Shown: in pieces, positions 1 to 6,285 of the stretch
How positions within the stretch are numbered: position 1 is the stretch's first letter
How the letters are laid out: each line of letters starts with the position of its first letter
NCBI GenBank assembly: GCA_002417975.1
Contig: DIDE01000051.1
Coordinates: forward strand, 1-6,933
DNA length: 6,933 nt
Direction of reading: 5' to 3'
DNA from: Eggerthellaceae bacterium UBA5808
Lineage (GTDB): Bacteria > Actinomycetota > Coriobacteriia > Coriobacteriales > Eggerthellaceae
Position numbers and translations under genes: made by a program
Notes under the pieces: model-generated
Databases searched by the model: none
The model's input: only the letters and a program-made list of their open reading frames with translations
Told to the model about the DNA's origin: nothing

Positions 1-1035
1 ACGGGGACGCCTGATGCTCCAACAGCGAAAGCTATCCGTCCTTATCTGGACGAGTTCTTGTCTGATCCCTATCTGATTGGACTGCCGCGCTGGTTGTGGC
101 TTCCTATCCTTCATCTGTTTATTCTTCCGTCGCGTCCGCGTAAGACACAGGAGCGCTATCGTCAGATCTGGACGCCTGAAGGATCTCCCTTTATGATCGC
201 CTCCCGCGCGCAGTGCGCTGGCATTGCGCAACGATTAGACGATGCTACTCATCAGTTGACTTCATCTGATAGTGCTGCCCAGCGAAGGGATCAGGCATCT
301 ATTGTCTACGATGTCCAACTTGCGATGCGCTATGGGCATCCCTCGACAAAATCTGCGCTTGAAGCGCTTAAAGCATGTGGATGTCAAAATCTTATCGTAC
401 TTCCGCTGTTCCCTCAGTATTCCGTTGTAACGACATTAACCTGTTGTGATCAGGTACGCGATATACTTAAGACCATGGAATGGCAGCCTTCTCTTTCGAT
501 CATTGACCATTTTTGTGACAATAAAGCATACCTTGATCTTATGGCTCATCAAATCGAATCTCATTGGCAACCTCGTCGCGGAGGGCGTCTACTCTTTTCT
601 TACCACTCGGTTCCCGTATCTGATATTAAACGGGGAGATTCCTATCGAGATCAGGCGCTTGCAACAAGTGCCGCAATTGCTGATCGTCTAGGTCTTCCAG
701 ATGACCAATGGGCCGTTGGATGGCAGTGTCGTTTTGATTCTCGTCGTTGGCTCAGTCCGACTCCTGAATCCATTTTAGAGACGTGGGCTTCGGAGGGTGT
801 CGAAGATGTTGCCGAAGTATGTCCTGTGTTTACGGCTGATTGCATCGAGACTCTTGTTGACTGTGATGTTGATCAACGCGCGTGTTTTATGGATGCATGT
901 GACGAATACGTTCAATCGCATGGTGAATGCCGATCAGCTCACTATACGTATATCCCTGCGCTTGCTGATGATCCTGCATTTTTGGATATACTTTCGAGTT
1001 TGGTACGCCGAACCTATGAAGATCGTGTTGAATAG
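1..1035 (+). CDS. hemH: Ferrochelatase, 5' end outside the window
   Basis: Ferrochelatase inserts Fe(II) into a porphyrin ring in the last steps of heme synthesis. The frame is open from base 1 and already reads GTPDAPT at the left edge, the usual ferrochelatase N-terminus, so the real start lies a few codons upstream; the TTG at 58 is not the start. 344 codons are visible, close to full family length. Family blocks in order: EFLSDP (about codons 18-23), IWTPEGSP, MRYGHPS, LPLFPQYS, FSYHSVP with the catalytic His at bases 604-606, and FTADCIETL with the conserved Glu at 847-849. Two blocks deviate: the Gly usually following the catalytic His is Ser, and the usual QSRFG reads QCRFD (724-738). 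No other heme gene is visible. The class is clear; whether the product is protoheme or coproheme cannot be told. Confidence 0.93.
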   Translation, partial: TGTPDAPTAKAIRPYLDEFLSDPYLIGLPRWLWLPILHLFILPSRPRKTQERYRQIWTPEGSPFMIASRAQCAGIAQRLDDATHQLTSSDSAAQRRDQASIVYDVQLAMRYGHPSTKSALEALKACGCQNLIVLPLFPQYSVVTTLTCCDQVRDILKTMEWQPSLSIIDHFCDNKAYLDLMAHQIESHWQPRRGGRLLFSYHSVPVSDIKRGDSYRDQALATSAAIADRLGLPDDQWAVGWQCRFDSRRWLSPTPESILETWASEGVEDVAEVCPVFTADCIETLVDCDVDQRACFMDACDEYVQSHGECRSAHYTYIPALADDPAFLDILSSLVRRTYEDRVE

Positions 1036-1160
1036 TTGCACAAGGGTAACAATATCGCATACTATTGTCGATGGAACAAAGTTGGACTATGTGTGTGTGA
1101 GTAATGTGCGGTGGTGAATCGTTCGATAATCCAGATCGTTTGATTCGATGACTACATTCC

Positions 1161-1179
1161 TTAGATACGGATAGCCTGA
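1161..1179 (+). promoter_or_regulatory. Candidate DtxR/IdeR-type operator upstream of feoA
   Basis: TTAGATACGGATAGCCTGA ends 37 bases before the feoA start. By eye it matches 13 of 19 positions of the recalled DtxR-family consensus TTAGGTTAGGCTAACCTAA, and the outer TTAG and CCT blocks are kept. A DtxR-family regulator is encoded downstream in the same gene cluster, so autoregulation by iron is plausible. No convincing -35/-10 pair could be fixed: TATGAT at 1196-1201 would start transcription inside the ribosome binding site. The operator is inferred and needs a motif scan against related feo promoters. Confidence 0.35.
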
Positions 1180-1216
1180 CAGTGAAATCAATTCGTATGA
1201 TGAGAGGAAGCAGTCA

Positions 1217-1432
1217 GTGCAGTTGAGCAAAGCGAAAGCAGGGAGTGAGCATGTAATCACGGCATGCCGCGCAACCGGAAGAACACGTGCACGGTTAGAT
1301 AGTCTTGGACTAGTTGTAGGAGAGCATGTTCACGTGCTCTCCTCTGGTTTTCCGGGGCTTATTTTAGAGATTAAGGGATCGCGTTTGGCCTTGTGCAAAA
1401 CCGTCGCCGATACGATGGAGGTGTCGGCATGA
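1217..1432 (+). CDS. feoA: FeoA, small cytosolic partner of the ferrous iron transporter
   Basis: FeoA is a small SH3-like protein needed for Fe(II) uptake through FeoB, probably by binding its cytosolic domain. The product is 71 residues, normal for the family, and shows the FeoA pattern: a basic stretch (GRTRARL, residues 21-27), LDSLGLVVGEHV (27-38), a glycine turn and the C-terminal SRLALCKTVADTMEV (55-69). The start is GTG at 1217, chosen because AGAGGAAG at 1203-1210 gives a good ribosome binding site six bases upstream. Its stop overlaps the feoB start (ATGA, 1429-1432), so the two are translationally coupled. Confidence 0.9.
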   Translation: MQLSKAKAGSEHVITACRATGRTRARLDSLGLVVGEHVHVLSSGFPGLILEIKGSRLALCKTVADTMEVSA

Positions 1433-3483
1433 GAACGTATGCTCTGATCGGCAATCCAAATTGTGGTAAGACGACGCTGTTTAATGAATTGACAGGAACA
1501 TCACAGCATGTAGGCAACTGGCCTGGTGTAACGGTTGAGAAAAAAGTTGGACATCTCAAACATGAATATGGCGATGCAGATATCGTCGACCTTCCTGGCA
1601 TCTATTCTTTGACCAGCTATTCGATCGAGGAACGTGTTTCGCGTGCCTTTATCATCGATGAACGTCCTGACGTCGTTATCGATATTGTTGAAGCAACTAA
1701 CATTGAGCGTAATTTATTTCTCATGTGTCAGATTGCTGAACTTGGTGTGCCGCTTGTCGTTGCTGTCAATATGATGGATGAAGCCGAAAAAGCTGGCGAT
1801 AAGATCGACTGCAAGGCACTTTCGGAGCATATTGGCATTCCTGTTATGCCAATTACTGCGGTAACGGGCGAGGGCGTTATCGAACTAATGCATACAGTTG
1901 GTATGCATAAGCTCATGAAAGAAGTATCCCATGAGGCTGATTCTCCGTTCCATGAGGGCGAGGATGAGCACGGACATGGCTTCCAAGACAGCGAAGATCC
2001 TTTGCGCCATCGTCTTGAGCATCATACCGATGTTGAAGGTCGTACGAATGCGCTGGTTGCTGCTTATAAGTATCATAATCATTACAAAGGCCCCGAGACG
2101 TTTCAGCCAACAGGGGATCATCCTTTAACTGAGGAACAAGAAACTGATAATGCGAATCGTCGGTATGCTTTCATCAAAAAGGTTATCAATGCCAGTGTCG
2201 AAAAGGGCCATGCGGTAAATGAAGTCAATCGATCCGATCGTGCTGACAAAATCTTTACGAATCGCTTCCTTGGCATTCCGCTCTTTTTACTCATTATGTT
2301 TTTCATGTTTCACTGTACATTCTCTGACGATTTTCTTGGGCTAAGCGCATTCGGCATAGGTCCTATTCCGAGCCCCGGTGTTTGGCTTCAAGGTCTTGCT
2401 CAAAGCTTGGTTGATATAGTCACTACAGCATTGACGCCAATATTTACTCCAGATACATGGGTGTATGGCCTGGTGATTAATGGTATTTGCGGCGGTGTTG
2501 GTGCTGTTGTATCATTCCTCCCTCAGATTTGCGTGCTTTTCTTTTTCCTTACACTTCTCGAAGATGTTGGCTATATGGCGCGTGCAGCGTTTATCATGGA
2601 TCGTTTTTTGAGGATATTTGGTCTATCAGGGAAAAGTTTTGTTCCTATGCTGATGGGATTTGGCTGTAATGTTCCAGCTATGATGGCGTGCCGTACGATG
2701 GAGAGCGAAAACGATCGCAAGATTACATTGTTCCTCGTGCCATTTATGTCATGCGGTGCTCGTGCTCCTATTTTTCTCGTATTTGCAACGGCATTCTTCC
2801 CTGATAACGCTGATGTCATCGTATTCGGTTTGTACATCCTAGGTATCGTGCTGGCTATCTTTACCGGCTGGCTGCTGAAAACGGTGTTCTTTAAAGGGAA
2901 AACAACGCCGCTCATCATTGAATTGCCGCGTTATCGTGCGCCGCGTTTTAAATCGCTTGGTCTTGCTTTATGGGGGACCATTAAGGACTATCTGCAGCGT
3001 GCTGGAACAATCATCTTTGTTATGTCGATTGCAATTTGGTTCTTAAGTAACTTCGGATTTGGTGCTGATGGATTTGGCATGGTCGATATCGAAGATTCGT
3101 TACTTTCTGTTGCGGGTGCGTTTATTGCTCCTGTGTTTGGTCCACTTGGGTTTGGTATTTGGCCAGCAGCTGTTGCTCTTATCACGGGATTTATTGCTAA
3201 GGAATCGGTTATTGGTACTTTGGGTGTTCTTGCCGGATCGAACTCTGATGGCGGTTCGGGATTGAGCCTAAGTGTGCTGCAAGGATTGGGATTTACTCCT
3301 GCAGCAGGTTTTTCATTCATGGTGTTCTCGTTGCTGTATTTGCCTTGTCTTGCTACAGTTGCAACGCTCAAACGAGAAAGCAATTCGTGGGCTTGGACTA
3401 TTGGCCAAGGGTGCTATGCGCTGGTTGTTGCATGGATCTGTTCATTTATTGCGTATCACCTTGCGCTCGTTATCGGAGTATGA
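1429..3483 (+). CDS. feoB: FeoB, ferrous iron transporter with GTPase domain
   Basis: FeoB is the inner-membrane Fe(II) importer, with an N-terminal G-protein domain and a C-terminal polytopic channel. The start is ATG 1429, not the upstream in-frame GTG 1393: GGAGGTG at 1417-1423 is well placed, and the P-loop then falls at the usual residue 8. The product is 684 residues. G motifs: G1 GNPNCGKT (8-15), G2 Thr35 in WPGVTVEKK, G3 DLPG (54-57), G4 NMMD (114-117), G5 about 142-147. Gate 1 spans about 363-450, with GCNVP (412-416) and SCGARAP (441-447); Gate 2 ends in LPCLATVATLKRE (638-650). Both gates keep their Cys. Residues 155-231, linker and helical domain, carry 12 His and many acidic residues. 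The protein ends in a hydrophobic segment with no Cys-rich tail, and no feoC follows. Confidence 0.95.
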   Translation: MRTYALIGNPNCGKTTLFNELTGTSQHVGNWPGVTVEKKVGHLKHEYGDADIVDLPGIYSLTSYSIEERVSRAFIIDERPDVVIDIVEATNIERNLFLMCQIAELGVPLVVAVNMMDEAEKAGDKIDCKALSEHIGIPVMPITAVTGEGVIELMHTVGMHKLMKEVSHEADSPFHEGEDEHGHGFQDSEDPLRHRLEHHTDVEGRTNALVAAYKYHNHYKGPETFQPTGDHPLTEEQETDNANRRYAFIKKVINASVEKGHAVNEVNRSDRADKIFTNRFLGIPLFLLIMFFMFHCTFSDDFLGLSAFGIGPIPSPGVWLQGLAQSLVDIVTTALTPIFTPDTWVYGLVINGICGGVGAVVSFLPQICVLFFFLTLLEDVGYMARAAFIMDRFLRIFGLSGKSFVPMLMGFGCNVPAMMACRTMESENDRKITLFLVPFMSCGARAPIFLVFATAFFPDNADVIVFGLYILGIVLAIFTGWLLKTVFFKGKTTPLIIELPRYRAPRFKSLGLALWGTIKDYLQRAGTIIFVMSIAIWFLSNFGFGADGFGMVDIEDSLLSVAGAFIAPVFGPLGFGIWPAAVALITGFIAKESVIGTLGVLAGSNSDGGSGLSLSVLQGLGFTPAAGFSFMVFSLLYLPCLATVATLKRESNSWAWTIGQGCYALVVAWICSFIAYHLALVIGV

Positions 3484-3500
3484 TGGTTGCATAACGCCAT

Positions 3501-3547
3501 CGCATGGATTCACCTTGCCAGTGTGGTGGTTGATGTGAACCCATGCG
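3501..3547 (+). promoter_or_regulatory. Inverted repeat between feoB and the metal regulator gene
   Basis: CGCATGGATTCAC (3501-3513) and GTGAACCCATGCG (3535-3547) form a 13-bp stem with one A/C mismatch and a 21-base loop. It begins 17 bases after the feoB stop and ends just before the ribosome binding site (GAGGG, 3554-3558) of the next gene. No T-run follows, so it is not a standard intrinsic terminator. It could be an mRNA processing or stability element that sets feoB against regulator expression, or a dyad bound by a protein. The structure is seen; the role is inferred. Confidence 0.55.
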
Positions 3548-3562
3548 AAAGACGAGGGATAC

Positions 3563-3970
3563 ATGGAAGAGTTAAAAGTTACGACATCGCACGAAGACTA
3601 TCTTGAAGCGATCGTGATGCTTGGTGGCACTGACAGTGCGTCAGTGCGGTCGGTTGACGTTGCTCAAAAGCTCCATGTATCTAAAGCATCAGTTAATAAG
3701 GCGGTTGCTGTTCTTAAAGAGGCTGAGTTGTTGGATCAGCCCTATTACGGAGACATTACGCTTACGGAATCGGGATATACATACGGAAAAAAGGTACTCG
3801 AGCGCCATATGCTTTTGTATGCATTTCTTACGCAGACACTCGGTGTTGATGAACAGACAGCAGATGAAGAGGCCTGCCGTATGGAACATGCGATTAGCGA
3901 TAGCTCGTTTGAAAAATGGATTACGTATATTAGAGGCCTCAATCTTAATCTTCCGGATTGGATCCATTAA
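3563..3970 (+). CDS. DtxR/MntR-family metal-dependent transcriptional regulator
   Basis: The family binds Fe(II) or Mn(II) and then represses metal-uptake genes. The product is 135 residues. A winged helix occupies about 8-70 (EDYLEAIVML; recognition helix near VSKASVNKAVAVL, 39-51; wing YYGDITLTESG, 61-71), followed by the metal-binding and dimerisation helices with RHMLL (81-85) and EACRMEHAIS (103-112). Aligned from memory, metal ligands would be D12 and E15 (as MntR D8 and E11), H82, C105, E108 and H109 (as DtxR C102, E105, H106). The length fits MntR; there is no C-terminal SH3 domain. The start is ATG 3563 with GAGGG at 3554-3558. It lies 79 bp after feoB on the same strand, so it probably controls feoAB and itself. 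Iron or manganese specificity is unresolved. Confidence 0.88.
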   Translation: MEELKVTTSHEDYLEAIVMLGGTDSASVRSVDVAQKLHVSKASVNKAVAVLKEAELLDQPYYGDITLTESGYTYGKKVLERHMLLYAFLTQTLGVDEQTADEEACRMEHAISDSSFEKWITYIRGLNLNLPDWIH

Positions 3971-3984
3971 AGTTCTTATATGTC

Positions 3985-4020
3985 TGGTTCGTGATGCTGC
4001 GCAAACGGTATCACGAACTA
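3985..4020. terminator. Hairpin after the regulator gene, possible terminator
   Basis: TGGTTCGTGAT (3985-3995) pairs with ATCACGAACTA (4010-4020) over 11 bp including one G-U, with a 14-base loop. It starts 15 bases after the regulator stop, between convergent genes, which fits a transcription end. No T-run follows on either strand, so Rho-independent termination is doubtful. Confidence 0.4.
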
Positions 4021-4090
4021 GGCATCTAGCAACAGCATGAGCTATTTATCAGACAGCACTATGAGTTATTCGTCTCACAATAGTACGAAC

Positions 4091-4588
4091 TCAGTTGCGC
4101 TTATTGTGCAATAGCTTTTCCAGATTGCGCAGAAATCGTTCGCGATCTTCGTCTTCAAATGCGGCGGGACCTTTTGTGCGACCGCCTGACCTTCGTATCT
4201 TCTTTTTCTCATGGCGAATAAACAACTGCATATCTATGGTGGCTTTATCGTAGATATGTCCACGTACGTCTATTGCTGCTGCGTCGCGGCCCAGTACCAT
4301 ACCGGCTAATCCGATATCTTGTGTTACCACCACATCGCTCGGCTGCAAGTTTTCTACGATGGCAAAATCGGCGCTATCGGCTCCGACACCGCATTGCAAC
4401 ACGTCAACCCAAAAACCGTCATGAGCATCTGCCAAATTGCGCGGATCACTAGTTTTGATGTGTCTTTCTAAGTTTTGCGTCGTGTTTCCGGCGATAACCA
4501 CGGGCACATGATGGCGGCGTGCAACGGCAAGTGCTTCTTTTGTTACGGGGCATGCATCGGCGTCTATAAACAGGGTAGGTTGGGGCAT
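4091..4588 (-). CDS. UPF0178 (DUF188, YaiI-like) protein
   Basis: The family is widespread and resembles PIN/NYN nucleases in its acidic motifs, but I know of no firm function. The product is 165 residues, usual length. Family motifs: FIDADACPV (7-15), GADSAD (69-74), VVVTQDIGLA (86-95), RG (109-110), GGRTKGPAAF (135-144) and DRERFLRNL (148-156). The conserved acidic residues are present, so the gene looks functional. The start has AGAAAGG five bases upstream. The gene converges on the regulator gene. The first 39 codons and upstream region are copied at 6359-6540. Confidence 0.9.
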   Translation of the reverse strand: MPQPTLFIDADACPVTKEALAVARRHHVPVVIAGNTTQNLERHIKTSDPRNLADAHDGFWVDVLQCGVGADSADFAIVENLQPSDVVVTQDIGLAGMVLGRDAAAIDVRGHIYDKATIDMQLFIRHEKKKIRRSGGRTKGPAAFEDEDRERFLRNLEKLLHNKRN

Positions 4589-4653
4589 TGTGGCCTTTCT
4601 TCTTTACGACAAAGCATAAAACAGTTGGCGCAAACATTCTTATATTTATTTGT
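4472..4653. repeat. 182-bp direct repeat, native copy (5' end of the UPF0178 gene)
   Basis: This segment covers codons 1-39 of the UPF0178 gene plus 65 bp upstream. It recurs in the same orientation at 6359-6540, offset by 1887 bp, with two differences only (C4481/T6368 and T4617/C6504). Identity stops sharply at both ends. Because only this copy continues into an intact gene, it is taken as the source. Confidence 0.97.
4639..4644 (-). promoter_or_regulatory. Possible -10 box of the UPF0178 gene
   Basis: On the minus strand TATAAG lies in an AT-rich stretch about 50 bp before the start codon; only the last base departs from TATAAT. No good -35 is visible at the right distance. The hexamer is unchanged in the duplicate (6526-6531), so the copied fragment may carry promoter activity. 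Tentative. Confidence 0.3.
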
Positions 4654-4698
4654 GCGCGGGTGCATTTAACCTTATCCGGTTTTTTCGAAGGAAGAAGC

Positions 4699-5280
4699 AT
4701 GGACGTGATACAAATGCTAGCGAATGTCGCTGAGGGCTGACCCGGAGATTCGGCCCTCAAGTACGCCGAAAAGGCGTTTGCCTCTCATGGGCTCTCGCTG
4801 ACGAGAGAGCAAGTTGTCAACCTGATAGCAGCCGAAAGAGACGTCTGTCTTGAAATGGATCGCATCGCCATCGGAGGCACCGTCCTCCCTGAAATTATGG
4901 AGGAGTTCGCTTCCTCACCAAACCTCAGCCAGAATACCTTGCCGCAATCGTTGCTCGACCTGCAAGCGACGTTCTACCGCCTGCGCGACGAAGCGGAAGC
5001 AGATGTCCCCGACGACGAGATCATACAAGGCATGCGTACTCTGTTCGACGGTGAAGCTGCGGGTGACGTCGATGCCATCGAGGCCCTCGGAATCGTAACG
5101 GTCGTCGCAGTGGCAGATACACGTTCGCAAGAAGAGGAAGTACCGCCCGAAGAAACCGGCGCACACTCCCCCTATTCGATCACCGATGACGGAGGACGGA
5201 TCTACACGTGGAATCCTGCAGAATGGACCGACAACGTTTCATGCGATGGATGGAACGGGGAAAGGTGGGAAGATGACTGA
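4699..5280 (+). pseudogene. DUF6323-like protein gene with an in-frame TGA
   Basis: The reading frame starts at ATG 4699 with AGGAAG at 4689-4694 upstream, hits TGA at 4738-4740 after 13 codons, and is then open to TGA 5278-5280. Without that stop it would be about 193 residues. The part past the stop resembles DUF6323 as I recall it: LTREQVVNLIAAERD, then an IGG segment, SSPNLSQNTLPQSLLDLQ, FYRLRDEA, and DDEIIQGMRTLFDG, with a polar tail. ATG 4855 would give a 141-residue product lacking the conserved first helix, and no Shine-Dalgarno sequence was noted there, so I treat the gene as broken. Readthrough or recoding is possible. TGA is an ordinary stop in feoA, feoB and the UPF0178 gene, so a changed code is unlikely. 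No function is known to me. Confidence 0.6.
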
Positions 5281-5566
5281 TGGACTTCGATAAAACGGCG
5301 ACCACGAACAAGCGCGTTACAACCTCGCCTCTCTATTCTCACATGTTGCGTGGCTCTATACCTGTGGCGATTCCTCTTCTCTCTCCACCGCAGATGCCCT
5401 GCAAATCGCGGAATCGATACGGTATGTTCTCGGACTGGACGATGTGGATAGCGCCGAAACCAACGCTTTGCTTTCCCGCCCCGATTATCAGGGCCTCTTG
5501 GTGAATCTCTACGACCTGATCGCTCCTCATGAATCAGAGCTCATGCGCAAGGAACGGCCAATCTGA
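5280..5566 (+). pseudogene. DUF6179-like gene remnant, frameshifted and shortened
   Basis: ATG 5280 overlaps the TGA of the gene before it (TGATG), as in a coupled pair. Its frame gives only a featureless 74-residue peptide. The neighbouring frame, open from 5294, encodes EQARYNLASLF and then WLYTCGDSSSLSTADALQ and AESIRYVLGL, which match the YT-x-G-x-SSS and SI-Y-LGL pattern I recall for DUF6179. One extra A in the run at 5292-5295 would join the frames into MDFDKNGDHEQARYN and onward, 95 residues to the stop at 5564-5566. DUF6179 proteins are, as I recall, several hundred residues long, so the gene is also 3'-truncated. Pairing with a DUF6323-like neighbour supports both calls. Confidence 0.55.
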
Positions 5567-5675
5567 TAGTGCGACACCACCTCAGCGGGCTCCCTAAGCC
5601 TTACACGTGTCTCATGCGACAACACTCAAGTTCGAACCTTCGACTATCGAGTGCGTCCGCCTTCCTTTTTCACAC
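5567..5675. other. Intergenic gap between converging remnant and toxin genes
   Basis: The gap separates the + strand remnant from the end of the - strand toxin gene. It has no recognisable gene, and no terminator with a T-run was found. A near-identical 11-base pair (5570-5580 and 5615-5625) is the only repeat noted. Confidence 0.5.
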
Positions 5676-5996
5676 TTAGGGAATCACCTTGGTCAGGTCG
5701 CGTGCACCATACAGGAACCTGCGAACCTCCATCACGTCATCGAATATGACGTAGAACACCATATAGTTCCCGACTTCGAACCAGTGGTAAGGAAACGGTC
5801 TCTCCCGGGTTGTCTTGTATACGGCTGCCATACCGGGCGCATCGCGATGAGCGAGGACTTCGGATTCCACTTCGTCGATCAGTTTCTCTGCGGCTCGGGG
5901 CGCTTGGAGAACCTCGCTGATGTAGGTGACGGCATCGTTGAGGTCATCCCAGAAGAGCGGGAGATAGCTCAGCCTAAAGGGTTTCGCCGCGGTCAT
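5676..5996 (-). CDS. RelE/ParE-family toxin
   Basis: This is the toxin half of a type II toxin-antitoxin pair; relatives cut ribosome-bound mRNA (RelE) or poison gyrase (ParE). The product is 106 residues. FRLSYLPLFWDDLNDAVTYI (7-26) fits the first strand and helices, RAAEKLIDEVESEV (34-47) is helical, and the C-terminal YHWFEVGNYMVFYVIFDD and MEVRRFLYGARDL (70-101) are the usual sheet ending in the family's R-x-L-x-x-x-RD-L pattern. ATG 5996 was chosen over the longer frame from 6080: AAGGG sits eight bases upstream, and the shorter form starts where the family does. It overlaps the antitoxin gene by 23 bp. The target cannot be told from sequence. Confidence 0.82.
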   Translation of the reverse strand: MTAAKPFRLSYLPLFWDDLNDAVTYISEVLQAPRAAEKLIDEVESEVLAHRDAPGMAAVYKTTRERPFPYHWFEVGNYMVFYVIFDDVMEVRRFLYGARDLTKVIP

Positions 5997-6246
5997 CGCG
6001 CAGTCCCTTCCTGATGGAATCGAACACTTCGTCATGTTCATAACGCAAGGAAGTGGTCGCAGCCTGTCGATCGGCTGCATCGAGAGCCTGCTCGACGGAA
6101 CCGTTGATGTGCTCGAACTGGTCGATGCTCATGACAACCATCGAACCGTAACCGTTCTTGGTAAGGAACACCGGACCCTGTTCATGGACCGTCTTCTCGA
6201 TATCGGCGTAGTGGTTTCTCAGATCGGAAATGGGCTTGATGTTCAT
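5974..6246 (-). CDS. Phd/YefM-family antitoxin
   Basis: The antitoxin neutralises the overlapping RelE/ParE toxin and normally represses its own operon. The product is 90 residues. The N-terminal DNA-binding fold is clear: MNIKPISDLRNHYADIEKTV (1-20), GPVFLTKNGYGSMVVMSIDQFEHI (24-47). The C-terminal toxin-binding tail includes ALDAADRQAA and LRYEHDEVFDSIRKGLR. ATG 6246 is preferred to the in-frame ATGs at 6273 and 6255, because AAGGA lies eight bases before it and the Phd/YefM homology starts there. It is upstream of the toxin in one operon. A second, truncated and diverged copy of its 5' end lies at 6547-6639. Confidence 0.85.
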   Translation of the reverse strand: MNIKPISDLRNHYADIEKTVHEQGPVFLTKNGYGSMVVMSIDQFEHINGSVEQALDAADRQAATTSLRYEHDEVFDSIRKGLRDDRGETL

Positions 6247-6267
6247 GGTGACCATCCTTGAAAGATA

Positions 6268-6282
6268 TAGCAATATTCTAGC
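6268..6282. promoter_or_regulatory. Conserved 15-bp box, likely antitoxin operator
   Basis: TAGCAATATTCTAGC lies between the -10 and the ribosome binding site of the antitoxin gene and holds two TAGC units 11 bases apart. It is identical in the diverged copy at 6662-6676, although the surrounding sequence has changed. Phd/YefM antitoxins bind such sites in their own promoters, so an operator role is inferred. Confidence 0.45.
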
Positions 6283-6285
6283 AAA

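Noticed and set aside
58..60. TTG at 58 as the ferrochelatase start
   Set aside because: The same frame is open to base 1 and encodes the conserved GTPDAPT and following helix, so the start is outside the window.
1049..1068. Small hairpin after hemH (ACAATA with TATTGT) as terminator
   Set aside because: The stem has only 6 AT-rich pairs and no T-run, too weak to call.
1393..1428. Upstream GTG start for feoB adding 12 residues
   Set aside because: ATG 1429 has a better placed GGAGGTG, overlaps the feoA stop as ATGA, and puts the P-loop at the usual distance from the N-terminus.
2988..3383. 131-codon minus-strand open frame inside feoB, and a 115-codon one at 2571-2918
   Set aside because: Both are antisense shadows of well conserved FeoB coding sequence, without family resemblance or credible start context.
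3621..4040. 139-codon plus-strand frame overlapping the regulator
   Set aside because: It is out of frame with the DtxR-family domain and shows no domain of its own.
4738..4740. Genetic-code change with TGA as a sense codon
   Set aside because: TGA is the functional stop of feoA, feoB and the UPF0178 gene in this window, and their lengths match their families.
5286..5300. Programmed -1 frameshift at the AAAA run
   Set aside because: The run is short and not in a standard slippery-heptamer phase; a -1 slip would place the tRNA on TAA. Deletion or a sequencing error is simpler.
5607..6014. 135-codon plus-strand frame opposite the toxin gene
   Set aside because: It is the reverse of the RelE/ParE and antitoxin coding frames, which have recognisable domains, proper starts and operon overlap.
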